Both the position numbers and the translations under genes were made by a program. Shown here piece by piece: positions 10,931-20,589 of a stretch of DNA of 64,000 bases. Position 1 is the first letter of the stretch. Each line of letters starts with the position of its first letter. The notes below the pieces were generated by a model, which saw only the letters and a program-made list of their open reading frames with translations, ran no database searches and had not been told where the DNA came from. The stretch comes from Mytilinidion resinicola (Eukaryota; Ascomycota; Dothideomycetes; Mytilinidiales; Mytilinidiaceae), in NCBI RefSeq assembly GCF_010093595.1, contig NW_022985439.1:2624479-2688478 (forward strand), in the 5' to 3' direction.

Positions 10931-13900
10931 ATGGCGCATCTCCTACGCGGAAAGCAAGCCGGTATCCAGAATGACCTGTCCGCCGGCCTAGGACCTCATC
11001 TTTTTGTCCTGGACGATGTATGCTTTCCGAGTCCCCGCATGCCCGCCGTCAGCACTGACTTGGAACCAGATCAAGCGCTTCGGTATCAACTCGCAGATAT
11101 CCCAGATAGCCTACGACCCCGTGCAAGCCCTCCTAGCTGTAGGGACGAATGAAACCCAGTTTGGAGCCGGCCAGATCTACGTCTTCGGACAGCAGCGCAT
11201 CGACGTAGTACTACCACTGCCCCGCCGGGCCTCGGTGAGGATCCTGCAGTTCTGCGGCGACAAGATCATTTGCCTGGATGCGAAGAACGATCTCTCCATA
11301 TTCTCTCTAGAGACAAAGCAGCTCATTGCCTCCTACTCCCCTCCCGCCAAGATTTCCGCCGTGCACAGCGACCCTACACTCGACTACGTGCTGTTGGGGA
11401 CACAAACGGGTATGTACATTTCTTTCTCCTTCGTGGCTTTGACAAGCGCTCACAGCTAGCTCCAGGCGACATACTGGCCTACGATCTCGACCGCGAGAAC
11501 CTTGCGCCTTTCAAGATCCCAAACTTCTGGCGAGAACAGAACCCTCGAGCGCGGCTTACACCCGTCGTGACTATTTCCTTCCACCCACGAGACATCGGCA
11601 CATTGTTAATCGGCTATAGCGACGGCGCCGTCATATACTCTTTCAAGCAGAATAAGGTGTTGAAGTCCTTTCAGTATGAGCTACCTCGAGGTGCGCCAGG
11701 CGGGGACTCGGATCCCTCGTCGATCAACATGGCCCGAAAGCCGGCATTAACACAAGCGATTTGGCATCCCACTGGCACCTTCATATTGACCGGGCATGAG
11801 GATAGCAGTCTTGTGTTCTGGGATCCAAAAGACGGACGGGTCGTCATGGCTAGGACTTTGTCCGACACAAACGTGGACAAACCAGGTGGAGGAAGCACCA
11901 CTCATGGAGTATCCCCAGGGACTTTCGCTTTCAAGGCACCTCTTTTCCGGATCGCTTGGTGCGCGAACCAGGATCCCGACGACACAGCTATCCTCTTTTC
12001 TGGTGGTGCTCCAACTACATTGCCTACTAAAGGACTCACTTTACTCGAGCTCGGTCGCACACCTGTGTACGCGACATCATCATGGCAAGTGCTATCAGAC
12101 CATTTCGAGTCGCCGAAGCGCCAAAGAATTCTACCTACCCCTGCCAACGCTGAAGTGGTAGACTTCTGCCTCATTCCTCGATCGTCCCCACATTTCGCAG
12201 GAGCACATGATCCCATTGCTGTGCTGGCCCTGCTTTCTTCCGGCGAAGTTATCACTTTAAGCTTTCCAAGTGGCCTGCCCATATCGCCCACTAACCAGCT
12301 TCACCCTTCAATGACATTCGTCCACCCGTTCATCACACACGCAAATCTAGCTCCAATCGAGCGAACAAGGTGGCTGGGAATGACTGAAAGAAGGGCACAT
12401 GGACCACCTATACTCAGGGGAGGCGCCGAAGCTAGGCATCCTTTGAAGCGTTTCGAGAGCCGAAACATAGTCCAGACCGCTCATGCAGATGGCACAATCC
12501 GATTATGGGATGCTGGACACGGAGATGAGATTGAGAACGAAGCTCTTCTCCAAGCCAACGTCAATCTTGCAGTCGGCCGTTACGACGCTGTTGATGTCGC
12601 CCTCGTCTCTCTTTCTGGTGCCACTGGAGAATTGGCTGTTGGGCTGAAGACTGGCGAGGTTGTTATGTTCAGATGGGGACACAACAAAAATGCTGGAAGA
12701 GAACCTCCACCGCCAACTCAAAATACTCCAAAGAAGTTAACCAATATCACTGAGCGGCAGGACCCAGCTTTGACAGAAGGTCTTCTTCCGTTCACCTTAC
12801 TGAACGAACAGAATGGCCCGGTTTCGGCTTTGAAGATGTCCGATGTGGGGTTCGTGGCTGCTGGATTTGAAGGTGGCAGTTTGTCGGTCATCGACCTTCG
12901 CGGTCCGGCAATCATCTACAGTGCCAATGTACAAGATTTCGTCAAAAGCGACAAGCGAGGAAGCTTCCGAAGAAGCGGTAGTCAGGGCGCCGCAAAAGTT
13001 CAGTGGCCAACAACACTAGAGTTCAGCGTATGCCACCTTACCTAGTCGCCTTGCTGGAACTCAGCTAACGTTCACAGGTCATGACTCTTGATGGTGATGG
13101 TAAGAATAGCGGAGTATTTCTTTGGTTTAGACTAACGCTTTGTAGATTATTCGAGCATTCTCCTCCATGTTGGTACAAATCTAGGCCAAATAGCTACATT
13201 CAAGCTTCTTCCGGATTCCAGCGGCCGATATTCCGTCCAATTTGCCGGTTCATCCTCCCTCGATGACAGGGTAATCCGAATCGCGCCCCTCACTGCTGAG
13301 ACAGGCCGGCCTGCGCATGCATCGCAAGGAGCAGTGTCGAATCTCCGAAGCGGAATCAAAGTGAACGGTGTGCTGCTCGCCGTCACGCAATCCGGCGTCC
13401 GATTGTTCAAGCCCGCGGCGCAGAGAGGCGCTCATAAAACGTTTGACTCAGTTCTATGTGACTCCGCCGCCGTCGTTCGGTACGAAGAGATGGGTTATGC
13501 TTTACTTGGACTTTTTGGCGACGGATACGCCAGAGCCTACTCCATCCCGGCTCTGAAAGAAATTGGATCCGTCAAATTGAGCGACACTCTCGACATTCGC
13601 CGATTTTCCGAGGCAAATATCACGAGTACGGGAGATATCTTAGCATGGAAAGGGCCTGCGGAGATGGCCTTGGTCAATGTGTTTGGCACTGGGCTTAAAC
13701 TGTTTGTACACCCGACCCACAACATTATCACCACGCTAATAGATCTCAGTAATCAATCAAAAGACATTTTATTCAATCCACAACTTACCATCCCCCCGAG
13801 GCCTACAATTTCGAATCTGCAATGGATTTCTGGAACTCAGTACATCACTCCATCGGACATGGATTTGCTTAGTAGGTTTCACTTGTCTCACATTATATGA

Positions 13901-14293
13901 GGAAACTTGATCTTAACAACATACATAGTTGGTGGACCAGACCGCCCACCTTCGAAACGAATGCTAATGCAGGCACGAGCCGACGAGCAACAACGACGTG
14001 CTGACGCTCGAGGACCGCATACTGCATCCAGCTCTGCAGCTGGTGGATCAGATGAAGCTTGGGGGGCGTATCTGCAGCGTCAACTCAATGAGAGGACGGA
14101 AAAGTTGGGCCTTGCCGGAGATTCGATGGACAAACTGGAGAGCAATAGTGCGGGATGGGCAGACGACGTGGGCAAATTCGTGCAGAAGCAGAAGCGGAAC
14201 ATGGTTCTTGGTGGTAAGTCTTTGACCAATTGATGTGCGTAGAGAACAGCGTGCTAACAGCGTTCAGCCGTAAAAGGGAAATTCGGGTTCTAG
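10931..14293 (+). CDS. Lethal giant larvae / tomosyn / Sro7-family exocytosis regulator
   Basis: This family binds the plasma-membrane SNARE Sec9 and the Rab Sec4 and regulates docking of secretory vesicles at growth sites. I infer seven exons: 10931-11017, 11070-11409, 11466-13027, 13078-13099 (22 nt), 13146-13871, 13929-14213 and 14268-14293. Phases are consistent and give about 1015 residues. The N-terminus has the family pattern (FGINSQISQIAYDPVQALLA), followed by WD40-type blades (ILTGHEDSSLVFWDPKDGRV; TAHADGTIRLWDAGHGDEIE) and the Lgl C-terminal region. The tail (QLNERTEKLGLAGDSMDKLE and on) looks like the VAMP-type SNARE motif of tomosyn. The last exon adds only KGKFGF and a stop. Kozak context CGTCATGG. 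Family assignment is firm; the yeast-type name SRO7 is by homology. Confidence 0.88.
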
Positions 14294-14295
14294 GT

Positions 14296-14345
14296 CTGGT
14301 GTGTACACCTTCTTGCCACTGCTTGTGGTGATTCAACAACTTTCA
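14296..14345 (+). mobile_element. Remnant of the foldback MITE family
   Basis: Directly after the Lgl-family stop codon, TGTGTACACCTTCTTGCCAC and the following TGCTTGTGGTG match the left inner arm of the intact MITEs (GTGTACACCTGTCTGCCACT, GCTTGGGGTG). The terminal repeat and the right arm are not recognisable. It may supply 3' UTR sequence. Confidence 0.5.
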
Positions 14346-14920
14346 GAAATCCGAACGAAGGGGATGTTCGTAATTTTGAACAACCGGTAAACTCGCTGGG
14401 CCACCTCAGGCGGTGGTTTCTGCGACTGCTTCTTCGAAGGTTGCGATTGACGAAATAAAGAACGGCTCGCATCTCATGGAAGGTGCTCTTTGCTTGCAAT
14501 TGTTTTGCCTTGAACTCGCGTTCTCCCTTCCTCGTTGCACCAACGCCCTATCACGCATTGTCATCTGCACAGACAGCTATTCCATCGCTATCATAATCAA
14601 TAATCTCGCAGTCGCTCAATACTGTTCAATCGTTACGAATACGCAGCGACGCCAAGCCATGGAGTTGTCTAGATTTGAGCGGCCTGATCTTGAATGGCTC
14701 AGGCCCATTTACCAGGCGTAAGCTCCCCCGCGTCCAGTTTTCAACTCAGTTTCGATCCGTTGCTTCCACCGTTCAATTTGAGCTCCTCAGACGGCGAAGT
14801 TGACATACGATATCTAGCGTCGTAGCTCACTGCACTTGCCCGCCATCTTCCTGCAACGAAGCGTGGAACTCAGCCCCTAGCGACGAGGATTGGAATCAAC
14901 GCTACAAACGGAACCCAACC

Positions 14921-16165
14921 ATGCCCTCTCCTGTCAGCCTCAACGACCTTGCGGAAGCCGTCTTCAGTATACCTCTTCGATTTGCCGTCCTCGCATCCGA
15001 TTTACACGCCCGTGGCCACTCCGTCAACCACGCCCTTCGCGTCGCCTACAACTGCTACCAACAGTTCCTCCTCCCATCACGACAAGAGAGCTGGGCGTTT
15101 TATCAAGACGTACACACCAGCTTGGAAGAACGGGAGTGCCAACGGCCCTGTTGCCTCCAGGATATCGATAACAACATGTACCTACACGCGGAACGGCTCC
15201 CACACGGATGGGCGGTCTTCGAGCCCCAATTCGAGCGCCACTGGTATGCGATGTGCCTGCATGAGAGCGGCGTCTGGAGTGGCACCGAGGAGGGCCGGCT
15301 CTATCGAACACTAAGCCAAATCATCAGCGACGAGAGTCAGCGCCAATTCCGTTGGGATATGTCTGAAAGACCGACAGTCGTGGAGCACGCCGGCTCGTTT
15401 TCGTACCTACCAAATCAGCCCTGTTCTGAGCTTGGACTGAGGGGTGGCGACACCACTCATGCCTGGAATCGCCTATTTCGCTACCGCCTCGATGGCGTGC
15501 AAATTCCCAGCACTCGGGATGCCTTTCTGCGGGGTGAGTCCCTGGAGCGCGAGTATTTTAGTGAGATGGGCGTGGGGGATCCCAGTACGCCTACCGAACC
15601 TTCCGCGAGCGACATCATACAGGCCAATATCGACGCTACCCAGGCCTTGTCCGCAGACTATGAGCCGATCCCTGCAGAAGAAGCAGTAGTTGTGCCCAGC
15701 GTGGACGAGCTTGAGCACCGCGTGTCTAGGCTTTGTGAAGAATTAGACGAAAATATCCACGCGCAGGAGCACGTTGTGGGCACGCTGCGTGCGCAGCTTC
15801 GCCTTCTTGAAGCTACGGATCCGGAGCTTGTGGCGGAATATATGTCTTGCTTGGACACCGTGGGGGCCGCCCAGCGCCCGGAGCTTGTGGTGCAGCTTTT
15901 GCGGAGATATAGGGCGGAATGCTGTCGCTTGGCGGGACGCTTAGGGAGCTTAAGGGAGATCGAGGAGCAACAGTGGCAGGCAGAGGGTGACGAAGAAGAG
16001 CTTGTAGGACTTGTTGAGGCGGGAGAGCTGTGCCCAGCGAGTGACGGGGAGGCGGAGTTTCGGACATGGTTGTGGGCGGAGGGTGGGGCGTTGGGGGGGA
16101 ATATCGGGGGTGATGAGGGAGTTGTACAAGACGTGGGTGCTGTACAATACCCGCCTGCCGGCTAG
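14921..16165 (+). CDS. Unknown 414-aa protein with C-terminal coiled coil
   Basis: Single-exon frame with good start context (CAACCATGCC). I do not recognise the family. Residues ~1-190 are globular in composition, with many Trp, Tyr and Cys (for example QESWAFYQDVHTSLEERECQ). Residues ~240-345 are Glu/Leu-rich and heptad-like (ELEHRVSRLCEELDENIHAQ), so a coiled coil is likely. The last 60 residues are acidic and Gly-rich. No signal peptide or membrane helix. Third-position G+C is high, supporting this frame over the antisense ones. The gene converges on the minus-strand gene that ends at 16724. Confidence 0.75.
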   Translation: MPSPVSLNDLAEAVFSIPLRFAVLASDLHARGHSVNHALRVAYNCYQQFLLPSRQESWAFYQDVHTSLEERECQRPCCLQDIDNNMYLHAERLPHGWAVFEPQFERHWYAMCLHESGVWSGTEEGRLYRTLSQIISDESQRQFRWDMSERPTVVEHAGSFSYLPNQPCSELGLRGGDTTHAWNRLFRYRLDGVQIPSTRDAFLRGESLEREYFSEMGVGDPSTPTEPSASDIIQANIDATQALSADYEPIPAEEAVVVPSVDELEHRVSRLCEELDENIHAQEHVVGTLRAQLRLLEATDPELVAEYMSCLDTVGAAQRPELVVQLLRRYRAECCRLAGRLGSLREIEEQQWQAEGDEEELVGLVEAGELCPASDGEAEFRTWLWAEGGALGGNIGGDEGVVQDVGAVQYPPAG

Positions 16166-16723
16166 GGGCATTAGTGACGTCTTCTTTAACCCAGTCAATA
16201 CTTTTCAACTCATCATTGCCAGAAACGAGGGGAAGTGTGATGCAACGGGCGCGATCAACTCTGCGGTGAAGGTCATGTCAACACATCTAAAGTGTGAGAT
16301 ACAGAGGGGTTTAGGAGGAGTCTTCCTTCCTACCCTTGGTTTGCACCCAGCGGGAGTTTTACCGGCCGCAACAACGTCTTCTCCAAAACCGGCGCCGTTT
16401 GCAGCTGCTGGGGCGGCCTGTCATATAGAGTTGCGTTGGCTTAGCTTTGTTCGGTCTTCTTCCTAATGTTTTCTTCTCACTGCCTCGATTTCGAGTGCCC
16501 GAAGTGCAGAGCGACTAAGTTACTACGCATTTCAACGGAGCCCTCAAGCGGACTGCGACAACTTCTCAAGTGATTTCAGAACACCAAGATTCTTGATAAC
16601 CTTCACTACACAACGTTCAAAAACAGGAACCCAATTCCAACCCATCTCTTCAGCAGCCCAAAAAACCGGGGTATCAAAACAATCAAAGCTCGACTCCCTA
16701 CCGCACCATTACTACACGTAGTA

Positions 16724-17341
16724 CTACACCACACAAACAACAACAACATCAAACTCCTCATCCACCTCGCTCCCCTCGCTCTCCACCCCCAGCTCCTCGC
16801 CCTCCCCATACCGCCCGCCCACAAACTCCCACCCATCCCCCTCAAGCCGCTTCCTCAGCCGCTCCTGGTTCGCGCTCACCGCCCGCTCCACCAACCCCCC
16901 GTACCCGCCCTCCCGCCTCTCACCCGCCAAATCCTCCATACTCATCCCCTGCCCGCCCGCCTCGCTCTCGGACTCCGCCTCGCACGCCCGCGCCCACACG
17001 GCGTCCTCGACATCCATGTCCGCCTCGCGCTGCGCCCACCGCGCTTCCCGCACGCCCTCGTCGCCCAGCATGTCGTCCAGGCCGTGCTTCCCCTGCGCGT
17101 GGCGGCGCATGAAGAGGCCAGTGCTGCCCCGTCGATCCTTTGGCTTGCCGGCGTCTGGGCGGATGAAGGCGGCGAGGTGGGTGTAGGTGCCGCGTTTGCT
17201 CTGGGAGACCTCTGGGGACGGGAGGTCGGACATGGCGAATGCGACTTGGGCTGCGGAGCCGAGCTTGGCGGTGCGCGCGTGCTGGCGTTGGGTGGGGATG
17301 GAGGGGGCGCGGAGGTCGGCTGATGAGGATGGGAAGTCCAT
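16724..17341 (-). CDS. Unknown 205-aa charged protein
   Basis: Uninterrupted frame from the ATG at 17341. The N-terminal half contains short basic and proline patches (RAPSIPTQRQHARTAKLGSA) and a GLFMRRHAQGKHGLDDMLGD segment. The C-terminal half is strongly acidic (EELGVESEGSEVDEEFD) and ends in hydrophobic VVVVCVV. No domain recognised. Another long minus frame covers 16942-17676, but it is Pro/Arg-rich in a shadow-like way, so I prefer this one. The convergent gap to the neighbour is ~560 bp, with no gene visible in it. Confidence 0.55.
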   Translation of the reverse strand: MDFPSSSADLRAPSIPTQRQHARTAKLGSAAQVAFAMSDLPSPEVSQSKRGTYTHLAAFIRPDAGKPKDRRGSTGLFMRRHAQGKHGLDDMLGDEGVREARWAQREADMDVEDAVWARACEAESESEAGGQGMSMEDLAGERREGGYGGLVERAVSANQERLRKRLEGDGWEFVGGRYGEGEELGVESEGSEVDEEFDVVVVCVV

Positions 17342-18352
17342 GGTTTGAGACTGAGAGGTTGAGACGGGTGGGTGGTCTTGTGATGGGAGTATTGTGGAGT
17401 ATGTAATCGTAGTTGTGGGGACGTGCGGTTGTGGATATGTGTTGGGGATAGATAGATCACGACGCCACCAGTGCTTTCCACCAACGAATTCGAAAGAGCT
17501 CTGATAACAACAGAAAGAACTAGATTGAAGATTTGCGAAGAGAAGACGCGGGAGACATGTCTTAAAGGTGCTGCCTGTAGCAATGACTCACGTGGCGCGA
17601 GGCGTGTGGCTGTGCCCTGTTCTCTGTTCGACGGTTTGCTTACCACGTCATTATTTCTAGGAAGGCGCGGCTTCAATCGGAGGGGGCCACGTTTCAGGCT
17701 TCGGGGGATGAAGGCTGCAATTGTGAGGCCACAAGGCTGGCGAGGCAGAGTTGTGGAGTGCGAACTATCTCGAGTATGATGGCGGAGCTGTCCGTCAGGG
17801 TCACGTGAGGACTTTGGACGGGATGCACCGCCACGACTGCTGGACTAAGGAGAGCGCTTCATTTGTTAGAGGGTCCTTGAAGATGTCCTGGCCTGTGCCG
17901 AACTTATACTGGAGATATTGCGTAGACTTTCTCAGTACAAAACAAATCTTGCAATACTTTCCTGAATCTCGAAGCTTTGTATGTACACGCATTATGGTGC
18001 TGGTGAATTTCCGGAGTAGTAATGTGTTGCTGATGACTGAGACATCCGGAACCAATTAAGGAGAATGTTGAGAATGAGAAGGAGATGAGGCTTGCAATGA
18101 GACAAGGCTGAGATCCTCCATTGTCGGGTTTCGACGATTGTGCCGCTTCTCCAAATCCGGAACTTTTGTCCACATAATGTAGGAACTTACACAGTGCTCT
18201 CAGTCTATTTCGAAGACGGAAGAGAGGTTCTGGGCCAGTCTTTTGCGGTTGTTAGTGGCTAGTGATCATGTTGGCCTGAGGCAATGCGTCATCAACGCCC
18301 GAGATTTTCGGACATCCCAAGTCCGCAGTGCTACATCCAACAACATGCGTCC
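17342..18352. other. Divergent intergenic region, no gene supported
   Basis: About 1 kb between the minus-strand gene starting at 17341 and the FPGS start at 18353. Small open frames are scattered and lack protein character. It presumably holds both promoters. No clear TATA box is visible. Confidence 0.45.
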
Positions 18353-20140
18353 ATGTTCATAACCCGCAGAATCTTGTGCTTCCGAAGCACCCAGAGAGCC
18401 CATCGCCGATTCAGCACCGTATCAATCATGGAGGAACGAAACTACAGTGTACGTACCCCTTCAACAAGCTGTCTCATGAGTACACCTGCCTGCCACTGCT
18501 TGGTATGCTTCAGAGAATTTTCAGGAATTGGAACAAGATAAAAGCCCTTCACTTTGGTCTAAGTGGAAACTTGTTGAAGCACTTCATGCAGTGGCAGAAA
18601 GGCGTACATACGGGCTGAGGACTTGCTGACGATGTCGCAGGCTGCTGTTGCAGCACTGAATACACTGCAGTCGAATTTCTCCGTCGTAGACGCGATCCGG
18701 AAGTCGGGCAAGAAAATGAATGAGCAAGCCATCCCCGAAATGATTGAGTGGTGTCGGAGGATTGGATACAAGGTATCCGATCTGGACAAATTGAACATCA
18801 TCCATATTGCCGGAACGAAGGGGAAGGGATCTACCAGTGCCTTCATTTCTTCCATTCTCTCCCAATACCTCCCTTCGCCGCAGCAGCAGAACCCAAAGCT
18901 ACACAAAGTCGGCCTCTACACGTCACCACACCTCCGCTTTGTGCGAGAGCGAATACGGATAAACAACGAGCCCATTTCGGAGGAGTTATTCACGAAGTAC
19001 TTTTTCGAGGTCTGGGATAGACTGGACAAGACTTCTGAGGACCCCTCTCACACAGGCGCCGAGAAACCGGTGTACTTCCGCTATTTGACGCTCATGGCAC
19101 TGCATGCGTACCTGGAGGAGTCAGTGGACTCAGCAGTCATAGAGTGCGGTATAGGCGGCGAATACGACAGCACAAACATCATTTCGAGTCCCACTGTCAC
19201 GGCCCTAACGAGTTTAGGTATAGATCACGTCGCTATGCTAGGCTCAACGTTGCCGGAGATCGCATGGCACAAGGCTGGAATATTCAAGCCCGGTAGCATC
19301 GCCTTCACGGTGCCACAAAACGAGGAAGCATTGAAAGTACTCAAGGACCGTGCAGCTGAGCGACAGGCTTCGTTGATGGTTGTGGAGCGACATCCTGACC
19401 TTGAGCTGAACAAAATCAAGCTCGGGCTTGCTGCTGACTTCCAGAAAACAAATGCTAGTCTGGCTATTGCCGTAGCAGCAGCGCATTTAAGAGCTCTAGG
19501 ACACAGCGATGTTCCTGATCCAGTAACCACACCACACATTACACTGCCAGCGGAATTCATTCGCGGTCTCGAGCAAGTCAATTGGCCCGGACGCTGCGAG
19601 GTCCGCCACGATGCTCCTGGTAATATAGCATGGCACATCGACGGAGGCCACACGCTTGACAGCATTGAGATGTCTGGCCGTTGGTTCGCGGAGCAGATCT
19701 CAGCTTCTCCAATCCCATCTACCAACGAAGGAGGCTCACGGAAACCCCGAATTCTGATATTCAACCAGCAAACGCGCGATGCGAGTGCTCTAGCGCGTGC
19801 TCTTTATACTACTCTGCAGAGCTCTTTATCTACATCAACCTCTCCATTTACGCATGCCATCTTCACTACCAATCAGACCTTCAACGAAGGGTTCAAGCCT
19901 GATCTCGTGTCGATCAATACCAATAAAGCCGACGTAGATACCTTGGCTGTGCAGCGCGCGTTAGCAACAACCTGGAGCGAGATTGATCCCAGTGCCGAGG
20001 TCAGCGTCGTGAAGACGATTGAAGAGGCTGTTGCAAAGTCGAGAAAGATTGCTGCATCGTGGGAGAGAAGTGAGGTTATGGTGTTGATCGCAGGCAGCTT
20101 GCACCTCGTTGGCGGTGCCCTTGATGTGCTAGAAAGCTGA
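18353..20140 (+). CDS. met7: Folylpolyglutamate synthase
   Basis: This enzyme adds glutamate residues to tetrahydrofolates (ATP + folate-Glun + Glu), keeping folates in the cell and in mitochondria. Exons 18353-18448 and 18641-20140 give 531 residues. The FPGS P-loop GTKGKGST is at about residues 90-97, the omega-loop YTSPHLRFVRERI follows, and EGCGIGGEYDSTN-type residues appear as VIECGIGGEYDSTNIISS. DGGHTLDSIE is the conserved C-terminal motif. Two in-frame ATGs matter: the one at 18353 opens an Arg-rich, acid-free leader (MFITRRILCFRSTQRAHRRF) resembling a mitochondrial presequence; the one at 18428 (MEERNYS) would give a cytosolic form. Intron 1 is 192 nt and is almost entirely MITE sequence, unlike the ~50-nt introns of neighbours. 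Confidence 0.92.
18449..18640 (+). mobile_element. MITE-derived intron of the FPGS gene
   Basis: The intron from GTACGT (18449) to TCGCAG (18640) aligns nearly end to end with the inner ~190 bp of the foldback MITE. It contains CAACAAGCTGTCTCATGAGT, ACACCTGCCTGCCACTGCTT, a middle GTGGAAACTTGTTGAAGCAC and the right arm up to GGCTGAGGACTTGCTGACGA. The outer part of each terminal inverted repeat is missing or changed. The donor falls where intact copies have GTGGCAC and the acceptor where they have GTGCCAC. Confidence 0.75.
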
Positions 20141-20277
20141 GTGGAAATGGCTGCCATGTTGCTAGAATAGCTGCAGAACTTAGATACCCAGGAGATTTCA
20201 ACAATCTAACACGATTAAGTCTATTTATTCTCAATTCTCGTGATATTTAGTATATGGGTGAAGCTCGGCCATGCGCT

Positions 20278-20506
20278 CACGCGGGGCATAGATAAAGTGG
20301 CACTCCAATTCTACAGCAAGCTGTCTGCTGTGTACACCTGTCTGCCACTGCTTGGGGTGCTTCAATGCATTTTCAGGCATCTGAACGAGATAGAACCCCT
20401 TCGCCTTGGACTATGTGGAAACTCATTGAAGCACCGCAGACAGTGGCAAGCAGGCGTACACGCGAGACAGAGTGCTTGATGAGTGTGCCACTTTTTCCAT
20501 GCTGCG
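20278..20506 (+). mobile_element. Foldback MITE, copy with TSD GCGCT
   Basis: 229 bp. Left end CACGCGGGGCATAGATAAAG then TGGCAC; right end GTGCCACTTTTTCCATGCTG. Flanked exactly by GCGCT (20273-20277 and 20507-20511). The two arms are also inverted repeats of each other (GTACACCTGTCTGCCACTGC against GCAGACAGTGGCAAGCAGGC), so the whole element can fold back. It has no coding capacity. It sits 84 bp upstream of the MIC60 ATG. Confidence 0.85.
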
Positions 20507-20589
20507 GCGCTAGCCCGGCAGCTTCAACTTTGTTTCTTCTAGCATCATCACCACGTCCTCCCCCCTCATCCGCCCTGGAGCAGCTCACC

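Noticed and set aside
16942..17676. 244-codon minus frame overlapping the 205-aa gene
   Set aside because: Extreme Pro/Arg/Ser content (CASTRAPPSSAPQPKSH style) typical of the off-frame of GC-rich coding DNA.
18475..18630. Coding extension of FPGS through the MITE
   Set aside because: Stop codons and absence of homology; canonical splice sites remove it.
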